NCBI GenBank assembly: GCA_016714445.1
Contig: JADJNF010000001.1
Span: forward strand, 1,178,001 to 1,242,000
Reading direction: 5' to 3'
DNA from: Saprospiraceae bacterium
GTDB taxonomy: Bacteria > Bacteroidota > Bacteroidia > Chitinophagales > Saprospiraceae
DNA: 64,000 nucleotides
This document shows, piece by piece, positions 1 to 10,200 of the stretch (positions within the stretch are counted from its first letter, which is position 1; each line of letters opens with the position of its first letter). The notes beneath the pieces were generated by a model. It made no database searches. It saw only the letters and a program-made list of their open reading frames with translations, and was not told the origin of the DNA. The translations under genes and the position numbers were made by a program.

Positions 1-861
1 ATGAATAATGGAAATGCTACTGCCAGCGGTCGACCTTTGATGCGAGATAATTTAAGGATGAGTCCATTTAATGGGTCAAGATATATTCCAAATTCAAGTC
101 CTTATAAATTTGCAACTGAACACATAAATATTACATCAAAATTTAATCATGTAGGTCCTGGATTATTGCCTGAATTACAAACTATTCTAAACCCATCTGC
201 AGTCTTTGGTGTAACCGGTCAGAACGCAATTGTAGACTGGGTATTCATAGAGCTGAGGTCAAAAGACAGTAAAACCAGTGTCGTAGCATCAAGAGCAGCT
301 TTAATTCAAAGAGACGGTGACATAGTGGATATTGATGGTGTAAGTGCGCTCACTTTCCCTGGAACCCCTACAGAAAATTACTATGTAGTGGTTCGACATC
401 GTTCACATTTAGGGGTGATGACGGCCATAGCAATGACTCCGGATGAAATGAATTCTCTGATTAATTTTACATTGCCATCTACCCCTGTTTTTGATTTTGG
501 GACCACAAAAGGAAATGGTTATGATTATACCGGAGTGGCACTAAATCCATCTGTAAAGGTCGGATACCGAGCCCTTTATGCCGGCGACTTTGACGCAAAT
601 AAAAAAATAAAAACGGAAAATCCAAATGATGATTTGAACACTTTGTTTTTTGAGATTTTTTCATACCCGGGAAATACAACATCAAATGCAAACTATGATT
701 TTGCCATCGGGTATTTACAAGGTGATTTTGATATGAATAGCAAAGCAAAATTTGATAATCCCAATGATGATAAAAATATGCTTTATATACAGCTGTTGTT
801 TTATCCAGTAAATATCCAGTTTTTATCCAACTTTAATTTTTTCATTGAACAAATACCCTGA
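1..861 (+). CDS. C-terminal part of a large surface or secreted protein (5'-truncated)
   Basis: The frame is open from the first base, so the 286 visible residues are probably the tail of a longer protein; the ATG at base 1 may be internal. The sequence has a compact beta-rich block (about residues 66-140) containing NAIVDWVFIELR and YYVVVRHRSHLGVMTA. Two Asp/Asn-rich repeats follow at about 195-220 and 241-266, both of the form GDFDxNxKxK..NPNDD, which look dockerin- or calcium-loop-like. It ends in FFIEQIP. Similar tails end very large extracellular proteins in Saprospiraceae-like bacteria (family knowledge). No membrane segment or type IX sorting motif is visible. Function unknown; adhesion or matrix is a guess. 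Confidence 0.6.
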   Translation: MNNGNATASGRPLMRDNLRMSPFNGSRYIPNSSPYKFATEHINITSKFNHVGPGLLPELQTILNPSAVFGVTGQNAIVDWVFIELRSKDSKTSVVASRAALIQRDGDIVDIDGVSALTFPGTPTENYYVVVRHRSHLGVMTAIAMTPDEMNSLINFTLPSTPVFDFGTTKGNGYDYTGVALNPSVKVGYRALYAGDFDANKKIKTENPNDDLNTLFFEIFSYPGNTTSNANYDFAIGYLQGDFDMNSKAKFDNPNDDKNMLYIQLLFYPVNIQFLSNFNFFIEQIP

Positions 862-915
862 GTTTCCATTTTATTTTATATCGAAAGCCATCAAATCAGC
901 AATAAAACAAAAATT

Positions 916-2373
916 TTAAAGCAAACTATTACCCAATTTTATAGTCTCATTTATTAAAAGATCAAAATCAGAAGTTATACTCCTGTGATTGGTTATGGCC
1001 ACCCTTATAGCATAATTACCGCCCAAAATGGTGGACGAAGGAGATGCAATTCCTGAAACCTGAAGCTTCATGACAATGTCCTTATTTAATTGATTCAGTT
1101 CTTCTTTGGTTTTATCACTATTGACGAATCTAAAACAAACAATATTTAAAGAAGTAGGTGCAAGCAATTCAAGTGTATTATTTTCGTTGACCAAATCTGT
1201 AAGGTATTCAGCCTGCTGTATATTTTTCTCAATCTGTTCAGCATATTTTTTTATGCCCTGCTCCTTGATTGACATCCAAACTTTAAGTGCTTTGAATCCT
1301 CTGGATAGTTCAATTCCAAAATTATTAAAGCTATCAGGACCAGATGCTAAACCTCCCTCGTGAGTCATAAGATAATTTGGAGCAAAAGAAAAGGCATTTC
1401 TATGTGCTTCTTTGTTTCTGATCAGGACACACCCCACTTCATATGGCATATACATCCATTTATGGAGATCAAAAGCAACACTATCTGCTTCTTCAATAGG
1501 TTTTAACTTTTCTTTATACTGGTCTGTTAATTTTGCCAATGCACCAAATGCACCATCAATATGAAACCATAAATCATATTTTTCACAAAGTAATTTAAGT
1601 GCCTTAAGGTCATCTATTGCGCCGGTATTGACCGTGCCTGCATTACCAACCAAACAAAATGGATTGTAGCCTTTACTAATATCATCCCTGATCGTTTGTT
1701 CAAGTGATTCAAGATTTATTGTGTAATCAGCGTTTACAGATATTTTGCGTAATCCTTCTGTTCCTACACCTATCACTTCAGCTGCTTTTGCTATGCAACT
1801 ATGTGTTTCGCTGCTGCAATACATCACGGGCTTTAGGGCCAGTCCCTGCATGCCTTCTTTTCTGGAAAAAGCAATCATATGATTTCGTGCCACTATCAAA
1901 GCTGTCGTATTGGCCATAGATCCTCCGCTTAACAAAATTCCTGATGCAGATTCAGGAAAATGCATCATTTGTTTGCACCAGTTAACTACTTCCTGATCCA
2001 CGTACATCGGAGATTGCTCACCAATGGTGACATTTGGATTCATAGCAGATGCCAGAAAATCGCCAAAAACACCCATAGGAGTCCCTGTACCTTGCACCCA
2101 TGCCCAAAATCTTGGATGAATATTACCTTTATTATATGGTAAAATATGTGTTTTAAATTGAGCATAAATTTCTTTTGCATTCATACCATACTCCGGAAGT
2201 TCCTCTTTCAAAAATGTTTTGGTTTCTTCAGGAATAGGTTTCCAAACCGGTTTATCCTTTATATCTTTCAGATAATCAATCATATCATCCATCATCAAAT
2301 GACCTATTGCCCTCATTTCTTCCCAATCTTTTGGATCGAGCGTTTCTTCTATCATCTTTTTTCTATTAATCAT
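916..2373 (-). CDS. PLP-dependent group II amino acid decarboxylase
   Basis: A 485-residue fold-type I PLP enzyme of the aromatic-amino-acid/glutamate decarboxylase family, expected to release CO2 from an amino acid in the cytoplasm. His191 (SSETHSC) should stack on the cofactor, Asp273 in HIDGAFGA should pair with the pyridine nitrogen, and Lys305 in FDLHKWMY should form the Schiff base. Length is normal for the family. The substrate (aromatic amino acid, diaminobutyrate or other) cannot be read from the sequence. The start codon overlaps the stop of the upstream double-AAA gene by 4 bases (ATGA), so the two are translationally coupled. Confidence 0.88.
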   Translation of the reverse strand: MINRKKMIEETLDPKDWEEMRAIGHLMMDDMIDYLKDIKDKPVWKPIPEETKTFLKEELPEYGMNAKEIYAQFKTHILPYNKGNIHPRFWAWVQGTGTPMGVFGDFLASAMNPNVTIGEQSPMYVDQEVVNWCKQMMHFPESASGILLSGGSMANTTALIVARNHMIAFSRKEGMQGLALKPVMYCSSETHSCIAKAAEVIGVGTEGLRKISVNADYTINLESLEQTIRDDISKGYNPFCLVGNAGTVNTGAIDDLKALKLLCEKYDLWFHIDGAFGALAKLTDQYKEKLKPIEEADSVAFDLHKWMYMPYEVGCVLIRNKEAHRNAFSFAPNYLMTHEGGLASGPDSFNNFGIELSRGFKALKVWMSIKEQGIKKYAEQIEKNIQQAEYLTDLVNENNTLELLAPTSLNIVCFRFVNSDKTKEELNQLNKDIVMKLQVSGIASPSSTILGGNYAIRVAITNHRSITSDFDLLINETIKLGNSLL

Positions 2374-5006
2374 TTATCTGCACTTCTGAATCCGATGGTT
2401 TTTTTATGAATTATTTCTGCTTCCTGTATACCGGCAATAGTCGATAAATCTTCAGGTAAAATAAGATTAAACTGACCTTTTTTCCTTTCAGATAACGCAA
2501 CCGCAGAAATCCTAAGATTCTGATTTTTAATTACTTCAAGTATAATCTTCCTGACTGTTCTTGCGTTTCCGAAATATTTATCCCGTTTGATATACAAGTC
2601 TTTCATGATACCATTTAGTAAACCCATCGCTTTGGGTGACAATCTATACCCTTCACTTTCGATCATGCTAATCGCTATTTCTTCCAGTTCTGAAGGAGAA
2701 TAATCTATAAACCTTAGCGTTTTATCAAATCTGGAACTTAATCCGGGATTTGCTTTCAAAAAAACTTCCATATTATCCGGATACCCGGCAACAATAACAA
2801 AAAACTGTCCACGGAGATCCTCCATTTTTTTGAGTAGGGTCTGAATAGCTTCATTACCAAAATCTCCCTGAAGACCATTAAAATTGCTCAATGCGTAGGC
2901 TTCATCAATAAAAAGTACTCCTCCAAGCGCTTCATCTATTTTTTCATTTGTCTTAATAGCAGTCTGCCCGACAAATCCCGCCACCAAACCCTGTCTGTCC
3001 GTTTCAACGATATGCCCTCTTTCCAGAATCCCCAAGGCCTTGTATATTCTGGCAAGAATTCTGGCTACTGTCGTCTTTCCGGTTCCCGGATTACCGACAA
3101 GCACGGTATGAAGTGAAAAATTTGACAATACATTTTTGCCTGTTTCTCTATAATACTTCACAACACTTACCATCTCACGAATCTGCACCTTTATGTTTTC
3201 TATACCAATCAGTTTATTCAGGTCTGAAAGAGCCTGGTCCAACAGAATATTATCTACAGGAATATCAGGCAAAACAAATGATGCATTTCCTCTTAAAGAC
3301 ATAACATCAGATACCTGTACTTCTGATAATTCATCTTTGGAGAGTTTTGATGGATTTTTTCTGGCCATGAGTCGAAGCGCCATATTAAGTTTTGTTCGAT
3401 CGAGCAAATCTTGTACATATCTGGCGTTTCCAAAAGATTTGTCTCTCTCCCTATAAGCTGCCGTGATAATTTCCTTAAGTATATCAAAACTAGCCGGCGT
3501 AAATCTGATTTCTCTGGAAACGGCTGATAATTCTGCTATTTTGATCAAATCCTGTGGTAAATAGTCGGGGAACTCAAAAAAGTGTTTAAATCTTGACCTG
3601 AGACCTGGATTTGACTGTATAAAATGTTTCATCTCTTTTGGGTAGCCTGCTACGATGACTGCCAGATCTCCTTTGCCATTAGACATTTCTTTGACCAGAA
3701 TTTCAATCACCTCTCTGCCAAAATCTTTAGAATCATCATTTGCTCTGGCCAAAGCATAAGCCTCGTCAATAAATAAAACACCTCCTCTGGCCCGCTCTAT
3801 AACTTCTTTCGCTTTAGGGGCTGTCTGACCAATGTACTCCCCGACCAAATCCACCCTGTCCACTTCGGTGACATGTCCTTTGCTGAGCAGTCCCATTTTT
3901 TTATACAATTGACCCATCATTTTGGCCACTGTAGTTTTACCTGTACCCGGATTTCCAGTAAAGACAGAATGAATATTTATGACTTCTGTTTCTTTAAATC
4001 CTTTGTCCTTTCTAAGTTGCAAAAACTCCAGATATTGGGCATGTTGCACCACCTTAGACTTTATTTCGCTGAGCCCTACAAGTTCATTCAATTTCGAAAA
4101 AACATCTTCGAACGTTTCATTGTCAACTTCATCACCCAATATCAGGGGAGATGAACGATTTGATAAATGTATTTCTGCGTTTCCTTCTGAAAATTCTTCC
4201 CCTACTTCAAAATAAACTACGGCTACAAGCTTGTCCATAAATACCACTTCTATGCTGTAATTTCCTTGTTTCCATGAACCTTTTGTATTCGCTCCCCACC
4301 CAGCCGAAATTCTGATCAAATCATCATCCTTTTTTACATTTTGTAACCTGGTCACCTGTCCCTTCAGCTCTCTGCTTTCATTATAAAATTTGACAAAAAG
4401 CTCACAGTGCCAATTGTCATCTTTGATCTTATTGGTTAAAACTATTTCAGAATATATATAGCGGGATTCTTCACTTGAAAATACTTTCATGTATGTCCTG
4501 TCTTCTTCCATCACATCATCATACTGACCTTCATACAACTTTAATGACTGAAGGGAAACATAAGGATTTGAGCCATCCACCAATAATATATCACCGACAT
4601 CTTCGACATAAAAATATTTAGTAGTTACTTTTTCGCCATCCATCCAGGCTTCCCAATAATATGTACCTTTCTTCCAGAAAGAACCTTCACGTTTATTGCC
4701 CCACCCTTCTCTTATATATACTACATTGTCAAACTTACTTATTTTTTTCTTAAATGTGAGGTTGCAGATTTGCTTTTTGTTATTTTTAATTTCGAAACAT
4801 CGAAGCTCAATGTCCACTTCCCACACGTCCCTATCAAACAATTTATTGTAGAAGGATAGCTCCGCATAAATGTACGTGGTTTCATATCTGTCGAATACCT
4901 GACGATACTTTTTTTTATTATCAGCCAGCCACTCAGTGGAAGAATAAACACGTAATTCCTTAAACTTAAAGTTTTTATTTTCGTTTGTCTGCGTTTGATC
5001 TTCCAT
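2370..5006 (-). CDS. Double-AAA CbbX/SpoVK-like ATPase with duplicated N-terminal beta domain
   Basis: An 878-residue predicted cytoplasmic ATPase. Two CbbX/CfqX-type AAA+ modules follow one another: Walker A at about 351-358 and 638-645 (both GNPGTGKTT) and Walker B at about 410-415 and 697-702 (both GVLFIDEAYAL), each followed by VAGYP and an arginine-bearing SRF segment. The first 270 residues hold two copies of one beta-rich unit (about 35-137 and 172-268), each with a TTYIYAEL/SRYIYSEI strand and a later GWG..GSxWKxGxY motif. CbbX relatives remodel protein complexes; the target here is unknown. The gene is first in an operon with the decarboxylase, which it overlaps by 4 bases. Confidence 0.85.
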   Translation of the reverse strand: MEDQTQTNENKNFKFKELRVYSSTEWLADNKKKYRQVFDRYETTYIYAELSFYNKLFDRDVWEVDIELRCFEIKNNKKQICNLTFKKKISKFDNVVYIREGWGNKREGSFWKKGTYYWEAWMDGEKVTTKYFYVEDVGDILLVDGSNPYVSLQSLKLYEGQYDDVMEEDRTYMKVFSSEESRYIYSEIVLTNKIKDDNWHCELFVKFYNESRELKGQVTRLQNVKKDDDLIRISAGWGANTKGSWKQGNYSIEVVFMDKLVAVVYFEVGEEFSEGNAEIHLSNRSSPLILGDEVDNETFEDVFSKLNELVGLSEIKSKVVQHAQYLEFLQLRKDKGFKETEVINIHSVFTGNPGTGKTTVAKMMGQLYKKMGLLSKGHVTEVDRVDLVGEYIGQTAPKAKEVIERARGGVLFIDEAYALARANDDSKDFGREVIEILVKEMSNGKGDLAVIVAGYPKEMKHFIQSNPGLRSRFKHFFEFPDYLPQDLIKIAELSAVSREIRFTPASFDILKEIITAAYRERDKSFGNARYVQDLLDRTKLNMALRLMARKNPSKLSKDELSEVQVSDVMSLRGNASFVLPDIPVDNILLDQALSDLNKLIGIENIKVQIREMVSVVKYYRETGKNVLSNFSLHTVLVGNPGTGKTTVARILARIYKALGILERGHIVETDRQGLVAGFVGQTAIKTNEKIDEALGGVLFIDEAYALSNFNGLQGDFGNEAIQTLLKKMEDLRGQFFVIVAGYPDNMEVFLKANPGLSSRFDKTLRFIDYSPSELEEIAISMIESEGYRLSPKAMGLLNGIMKDLYIKRDKYFGNARTVRKIILEVIKNQNLRISAVALSERKKGQFNLILPEDLSTIAGIQEAEIIHKKTIGFRSADK

Positions 5007-5111
5007 ATGGCATCGATTAAGGTATAACGAAAATAAGGGAATTGACAGAAATCTCTTAATTTATTTGACTTTTTATGTAAAATAATTTTGGGATGCCAAA
5101 ATAAAAAAATA

Positions 5112-5146
5112 AAAATGGCTTCATCTTCTGCAGACAAAGCCATTTT
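5112..5146 (-). terminator. Rho-independent terminator of metK
   Basis: A 10-bp perfect stem pairs AAAATGGCTT (5112-5121) with AAGCCATTTT (5137-5146) around a 15-nt loop. On the minus strand it is followed by a run of T (the A-rich tract at 5101-5111). It lies 25 bases past the metK stop. Confidence 0.75.
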
Positions 5147-5170
5147 CAATATTGCTTGTAAGTATCTTAA

Positions 5171-6421
5171 TTATAGATTAAAAGCACTTTTTATCTGATC
5201 CACATAATCCAGTTTTTCCCAGGTAAATGTTTCAACAGTTAGTTTTTTTTCTTCCCCTCCCGGTGATTTGAATGTTTTTGTTATGGTTTCAGGACTTCTT
5301 CCCATGTGACCATAAGCTGCTGTTTCGCTATAAATTGGATTTCTGAGTTTCAATCTCTGTTCAATAAAGTAAGGACGCATATCAAATATTTCCTCAACAA
5401 TTTTGCTGATCTCACCATCTTTCATATTTACTTTGGACGTACCATAAGTACTAACATTTATCGATGTTGGTTTTGCAACTCCAATGGCGTAAGAAACCTG
5501 TACCAATACTTCATCACAAAGACCGGCAGCGACGAGATTTTTTGCAATATGACGGGTTGCGTATGCAGCGCTTCTGTCCACCTTACTCGGATCTTTACCA
5601 GAAAATGCACCACCACCATGAGCCCCTTTACCACCATAAGTATCCACAATTATTTTTCTACCGGTAAGTCCTGTATCTCCATGAGGTCCACCAATTACAA
5701 ATTTTCCTGTAGGATTTATATGATAAGTAATCTGATCATTAAAGAAATGTGCATACTGTGGATATTTGGCCTTAATTCTTGGTATGAGTATCTGAATGAT
5801 GTCACTCTTTATCTTTGCCAGCATTTCACTCTCAGCATCAAAATCATCATGCTGTGTAGACACTACAATTGCTTCAATACGGGTTGGTTTATTGTCATCA
5901 GAATATTCGAGGGTGACCTGAGACTTAGCATCAGGACGAAGGTATTTTATTTCATTATTTTCTCTTCTGATGTTGGCCAGTTCTACGAGAATGGCATGAG
6001 CAATATCCAATGCCAATGGCATATAATTTTCAGTTTCATTGGTAGCGTAGCCAAACATCATGCCCTGATCTCCGGCTCCCTGATCTTCTTTAACTTTTCG
6101 TTCAACACCCTGATTTATATCAGCAGATTGTTCATGAATAGCAGACAGAACACCGCATGAATTGGCTTCAAACATGTACTCTGATTTGGTATAACCAATC
6201 TTTCTGATGACATCTCTGGCTATTTGCTGCACATCAAGATAAGTGTTTGACTTCACTTCTCCTGCAAGAATTACCTGACCAGTGGTCACAAGTGTTTCAC
6301 AAGCAACTTTTGATTCAGGATCAAATGCCAGAAAATTATCAATCAGAGCATCTGAAATTTGATCTGCAACTTTGTCAGGATGGCCTTCAGATACAGACTC
6401 GGAAGTAAATAGATAGGGCAT
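5171..6421 (-). CDS. metK: S-adenosylmethionine synthetase (methionine adenosyltransferase)
   Basis: Makes S-adenosylmethionine from methionine and ATP in the cytoplasm. The 416-residue protein starts with the diagnostic MPYLFTSESVSEGHPDK, in which the His of GHPDK is catalytic. It contains the GAGDQGMMFGYA loop and the glycine-rich GGPHGDTGLTGRK segment that binds ATP and phosphate. Length is normal. The gene stands alone between its own promoter (6471-6503) and terminator (5112-5146). No SAM riboswitch is evident in the 50-nt leader. The product would supply methyl groups and radical-SAM cofactor, including for the ArsS enzyme at 57-58 kb. Confidence 0.97.
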   Translation of the reverse strand: MPYLFTSESVSEGHPDKVADQISDALIDNFLAFDPESKVACETLVTTGQVILAGEVKSNTYLDVQQIARDVIRKIGYTKSEYMFEANSCGVLSAIHEQSADINQGVERKVKEDQGAGDQGMMFGYATNETENYMPLALDIAHAILVELANIRRENNEIKYLRPDAKSQVTLEYSDDNKPTRIEAIVVSTQHDDFDAESEMLAKIKSDIIQILIPRIKAKYPQYAHFFNDQITYHINPTGKFVIGGPHGDTGLTGRKIIVDTYGGKGAHGGGAFSGKDPSKVDRSAAYATRHIAKNLVAAGLCDEVLVQVSYAIGVAKPTSINVSTYGTSKVNMKDGEISKIVEEIFDMRPYFIEQRLKLRNPIYSETAAYGHMGRSPETITKTFKSPGGEEKKLTVETFTWEKLDYVDQIKSAFNL

Positions 6422-6470
6422 GTTTATCTTTTTTTAATTGATCTAATTTGATACAAAAAATTACCAGAGG

Positions 6471-6503
6471 CAAAAGTAAGAATTATAATAAGCTTTCACC
6501 AAA
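6471..6503 (-). promoter_or_regulatory. Bacteroidota-type promoter of metK
   Basis: On the minus strand TTTG (6500-6503) and TACTTTTG (6471-6478) match the Bacteroidota -33 and -7 boxes (TTTG and TAnnTTTG) with a 21-nt spacer. The leader to the metK ATG is about 45 nt. Confidence 0.55.
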
Positions 6504-6598
6504 CCATTATGGATTTATTTTATACGTTGGTGAGATTTAACAAAAGATCTTTTGTACAATAAGCTCAGATTCGTTCTATTTATGGATTTTATCATAAA

Positions 6599-6620
6599 AA
6601 ATAAGGATCAAACCTTATTT
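6599..6620 (-). terminator. Terminator overlapping the stop codon of the FAH-family gene
   Basis: AAATAAGG (6599-6606) pairs with CCTTATTT (6613-6620), and the minus strand then runs into six T residues. The stem covers the stop codon at 6615-6617. It is short and AT-rich, so moderate support only. Confidence 0.45.
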
Positions 6621-7223
6621 AATTTTGCACTCCAACATCTTTTCCCCTTCCAACATTCCTTCATAATGATCTCCTATGGCTATTTTACCTACCCCGGCAG
6701 GAGTGCCCGTAAAGATCAAATCCCCCGTCTGTAATGTAAAATAATGTGAAATAAAACTAATGAGATAATCAAATTTAAATATCAGGTCATTTGTGTTTCC
6801 GTCCTGAACAATATTTCCGTTTTTGACAAGTTGAAATTTAATCCCGCTCGTATCCAGCGTGTTTTTACTTTTAAAATCCCCTACTACAGCTGAGTGATCA
6901 AAAGCTTTGGCAATCTCCCAGGGATGTCCTTTGTCTTTGCATAGATCCTGCAAATCTCTGGCCGTAAAATCTATTCCAAGTCCTATCTGATCATAATAAG
7001 CTGAAGCAAATTCCTCCCTAATAGCTTTTCCATTTTTACAAATTTTTAAAACCACCTCCAGTTCATAATGAATATTGGCACTAAAATCAGGGTGATAAAA
7101 AGGCTTACTTTCAGTCAGTAAAGCAGTCGAAGGCTTCATAAATATCAACGGTGACTTGGGTACCGGATTATTGAGTTCTTTGGCGTGGTCTATGTAATTA
7201 CGACCTATACATATTATTTTCAA
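6615..7223 (-). CDS. Fumarylacetoacetate hydrolase family protein
   Basis: A 202-residue cytoplasmic enzyme of the FAH superfamily, which cleaves C-C bonds in acylpyruvate-type substrates or decarboxylates related ketoacids with a divalent metal. It opens with MKIICIGRNYIDHAKELNN, has the metal-binding YELEVVL stretch near residue 54, GLGIDFTARDLQ near 90, and the closing LQTGDLIFTGTPAGVG motif. The short length fits the single-domain acylpyruvase/fumarylpyruvate hydrolase subgroup. The precise substrate is not readable. A -7 box (TATCTTTG, minus strand, 7246-7253) lies 22 bases upstream of the ATG, so it is probably transcribed separately from the GH13 gene. Confidence 0.85.
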   Translation of the reverse strand: MKIICIGRNYIDHAKELNNPVPKSPLIFMKPSTALLTESKPFYHPDFSANIHYELEVVLKICKNGKAIREEFASAYYDQIGLGIDFTARDLQDLCKDKGHPWEIAKAFDHSAVVGDFKSKNTLDTSGIKFQLVKNGNIVQDGNTNDLIFKFDYLISFISHYFTLQTGDLIFTGTPAGVGKIAIGDHYEGMLEGEKMLECKIK

Positions 7224-7267
7224 GACAATCTGATTTATTCAGCAGCAAAGATATTATAACTCAACAT

Positions 7268-10200
7268 TTACTTGTGTATTCTGACATTATTTTCGATGGT
7301 AATAATTCCTGTTCCTGAATTATATACTGAACTTCCTCCTGCCGCACCGTTAATATCTTTCAATTCCATTTCATCCAACGTCAAAACACCATTGTTTAAG
7401 ATACATCTTCCGTCTGATCCACCCTGAGTACAATTGATCTTAAAGCCATTCATGGTCACTGTTTTACCTGCTGCTATACTAAAAATATTTTCTGAAAATC
7501 CGGCTCCGTTTACCGTAACATTTTTTGAAGGGAAACCTGTAATCGTGATATTTTTATCTATGTTTATGGGTGAAGTTAATGTTATCATTTGTCCATACAC
7601 AGGAAACTCTATCTCAACATTGCCATTTTCAGGGGCACAATCTATGGCATCCCTTAAGGTATAAGCGCCACTATTGGCAGTACTTCTGACATCTGTGCAG
7701 GCATCGATTTGAAAATTGGTCAAAACCAACATTTCTGATGGCGATAAAGAGTAGGATTCACCCGTGCTATTGACAGTAAAACTACTTCCGTCTATGGTCG
7801 GATCACCATTGTATTTATACCATGTACCGGTAACATCATATATTGGATTGGCCGTTTGCGAGTTATTTGGATCAAGATTGGCTATGACGATGACATGTTT
7901 TGCTTCAGGATTTGATCCTGTTGAAAATCTCATAACCCTAGGCTGAGATATGTTTCCGGCACCCAATCCGATGTTGCCATAATCCGGAGTCGTGGCATAT
8001 ATGTTGTATTTATTTCTGATTTTTAATAGCCTTGATGTTAATGTATAAAGTTCTTTTCGTTTTAAATGATCATAATATTCCCATCTTACCGGCTTTTCTC
8101 CCGTCCTTCCATTAAAATTGATGCTCACATCATATCCCAATTCCTGAAATTGCCAGATCATCCTGGGGCCAGGTAAAAGTAAATTGAATCCCAGCGCTAT
8201 TTTTAGCCTGTTTATGATATTGTCTATAGTTTTGTCACCATTAAAATACTGTGAAACTTCGTATCCCAATCGTTCTTCATCATGACTCTCTCCATAACTC
8301 ATCCAATTTGCATAATCAAAATTCCTACCTGATGCATTGTACACCCCAGATGTATATATATTAGTATTATCCCCATTGTACCCCAAAATAAAACCTTTCA
8401 AATCATTGTGATGTCCTACCCCACTCCACATCAATATGCCCAAAGTATCCGAAAGTTTTTTGTCTTCCAATGCCCAGGCCAGATGTTCAAATATGATTAC
8501 ACTTCCTGGGTTTCTTGTTTTTACGCCATGCACCATTCTTTTTAAAAGATTAATCCTATCCTGATCAAAAGAGCTTGCCCAAGGGTCATTTGTATCCGGT
8601 GCTGTCTGCCCGAATCCTTTAGTGAAATCAAATCTGAAACCGTCAAATTTAAACTCCTGCAACCAGAAATCCAAAATAGTATCGACCATAATCTGGGTAT
8701 GTTCGCTCTCATGATTCCAGTCAGCGCCCCACCATCCTCCGGGATCTGCCACCATTTTGTGCAACGGATTAAACCATGGATTATCATCAGCAGGGCGATT
8801 TGCTCCACTATTCCAGTACATTTTTGCCATAACATTGGAATAAAAAGCATGATTCAACACCAGATCATTGAATACCTGAATTTTTCTTTTGTGGCACTCA
8901 TCAATAAATTTTTTGAGATCATCTGCTTTTCCATACGCTTTGTCTGCTGCAAAATAAAAATTCGGATTATACCCCCAGCTCGAATTTCCTTCAAACTCAG
9001 AAACCGGCATCACATGTATGGCATTTATACCCAATCCTTTGATATAATCCAACTTATCTATCGCTGCCAGGTAGGTGCCTTCTTCTGTAAAATCTCTGAA
9101 ATGGAGCTCATAGATGTTCAGATTATTGTCTGTAGGTTTGGTAAAAGCAGGTGCCGTCCAAAGATAAGCACTTTGATTTGTTTGTAATACTGAAGCTCTG
9201 TCCGATGCTTGTGGTCGGTATGAAATCAGATCAGGATAAACCGAATTACTGATGTGGATATCATCCGGATCAGAAACTTTCTGTGTATATGGATCAGCCA
9301 CCTGAAGAATACCATCTATCAAATATTGAAATACATATTCCTGTCCGGGATTTAAACCAGATAATTCTATCCACCAGTAATCTCCGCGATCATCATCATT
9401 GTCAGCATCGTTGGTTCCATTCCAGCCATCTCTGTCTCTGATCAGTTTATAAGGTTCAGATGGAGTCCAGTTATTAAAATCACCGATAACATACACTGTA
9501 CTTTTGGGATTGGTGGTGGATGTTCCTGAAACAAAACCTGTTCCTTTTTTATACCTGGTGTACGTGGGGGCATGTAACACCAATGTAGCTTTGGAAGGAT
9601 CATTGGGATGATAGTTGATACCTGGTTTTGTTCCTACCGGTCTTGCTGCTTCATTGACAGGATTGAATCCAATTACGGTAAAAGTTTTTGATTTTATGCT
9701 CGCTCCAAAATTTACTTCAAGTTTAAATTTTCTTTGATTGGCTGTGGACATGGTAAGCGGAAAACTAAAATTAATTCCACCATTGACTGTTGTCAATGTA
9801 GAAATATCACTTCCGTTCTCCGGATCGATTTCCTTCAGCGTCCAGGTTACAGGTGCAACATTGGCAGAAGCAGTGGCATTAAATACCTGTCCTACTGGGA
9901 CAAAGTGTGTAGATGTCGTGGGAAAAGTAATGCCAAAATAATTGCCGGGATTGACTGCATTAAAATAATTGACACCATTATTATCTTCAGTGACATTGCC
10001 TACGGCATTTCTAAAAAGAAAATTTAGACCAAAAATATCTTTATCCGATGGAACATTATAAAATGGTCTTAAGGTTGGTAAAGTGATTGACCAGTTGTTT
10101 CCCCCAACATTTATCATTTCTCCTGCCCCATCATCCAAACCCCAGTTGCCGATGGTGTGACTGAAGGATGTTGGTAATGATGGCGAAGTAGAAACACCTG

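Noticed and set aside
5306..6160. Plus-strand open frame of 284 residues opposite metK
   Set aside because: It lies entirely antisense to the well-supported metK and its composition (many Phe, Cys, Ser, Tyr) is a reverse-frame shadow.
6422..6470. SAM riboswitch in the metK leader
   Set aside because: The 45-50 nt AT-rich leader is too short and lacks any paired core.
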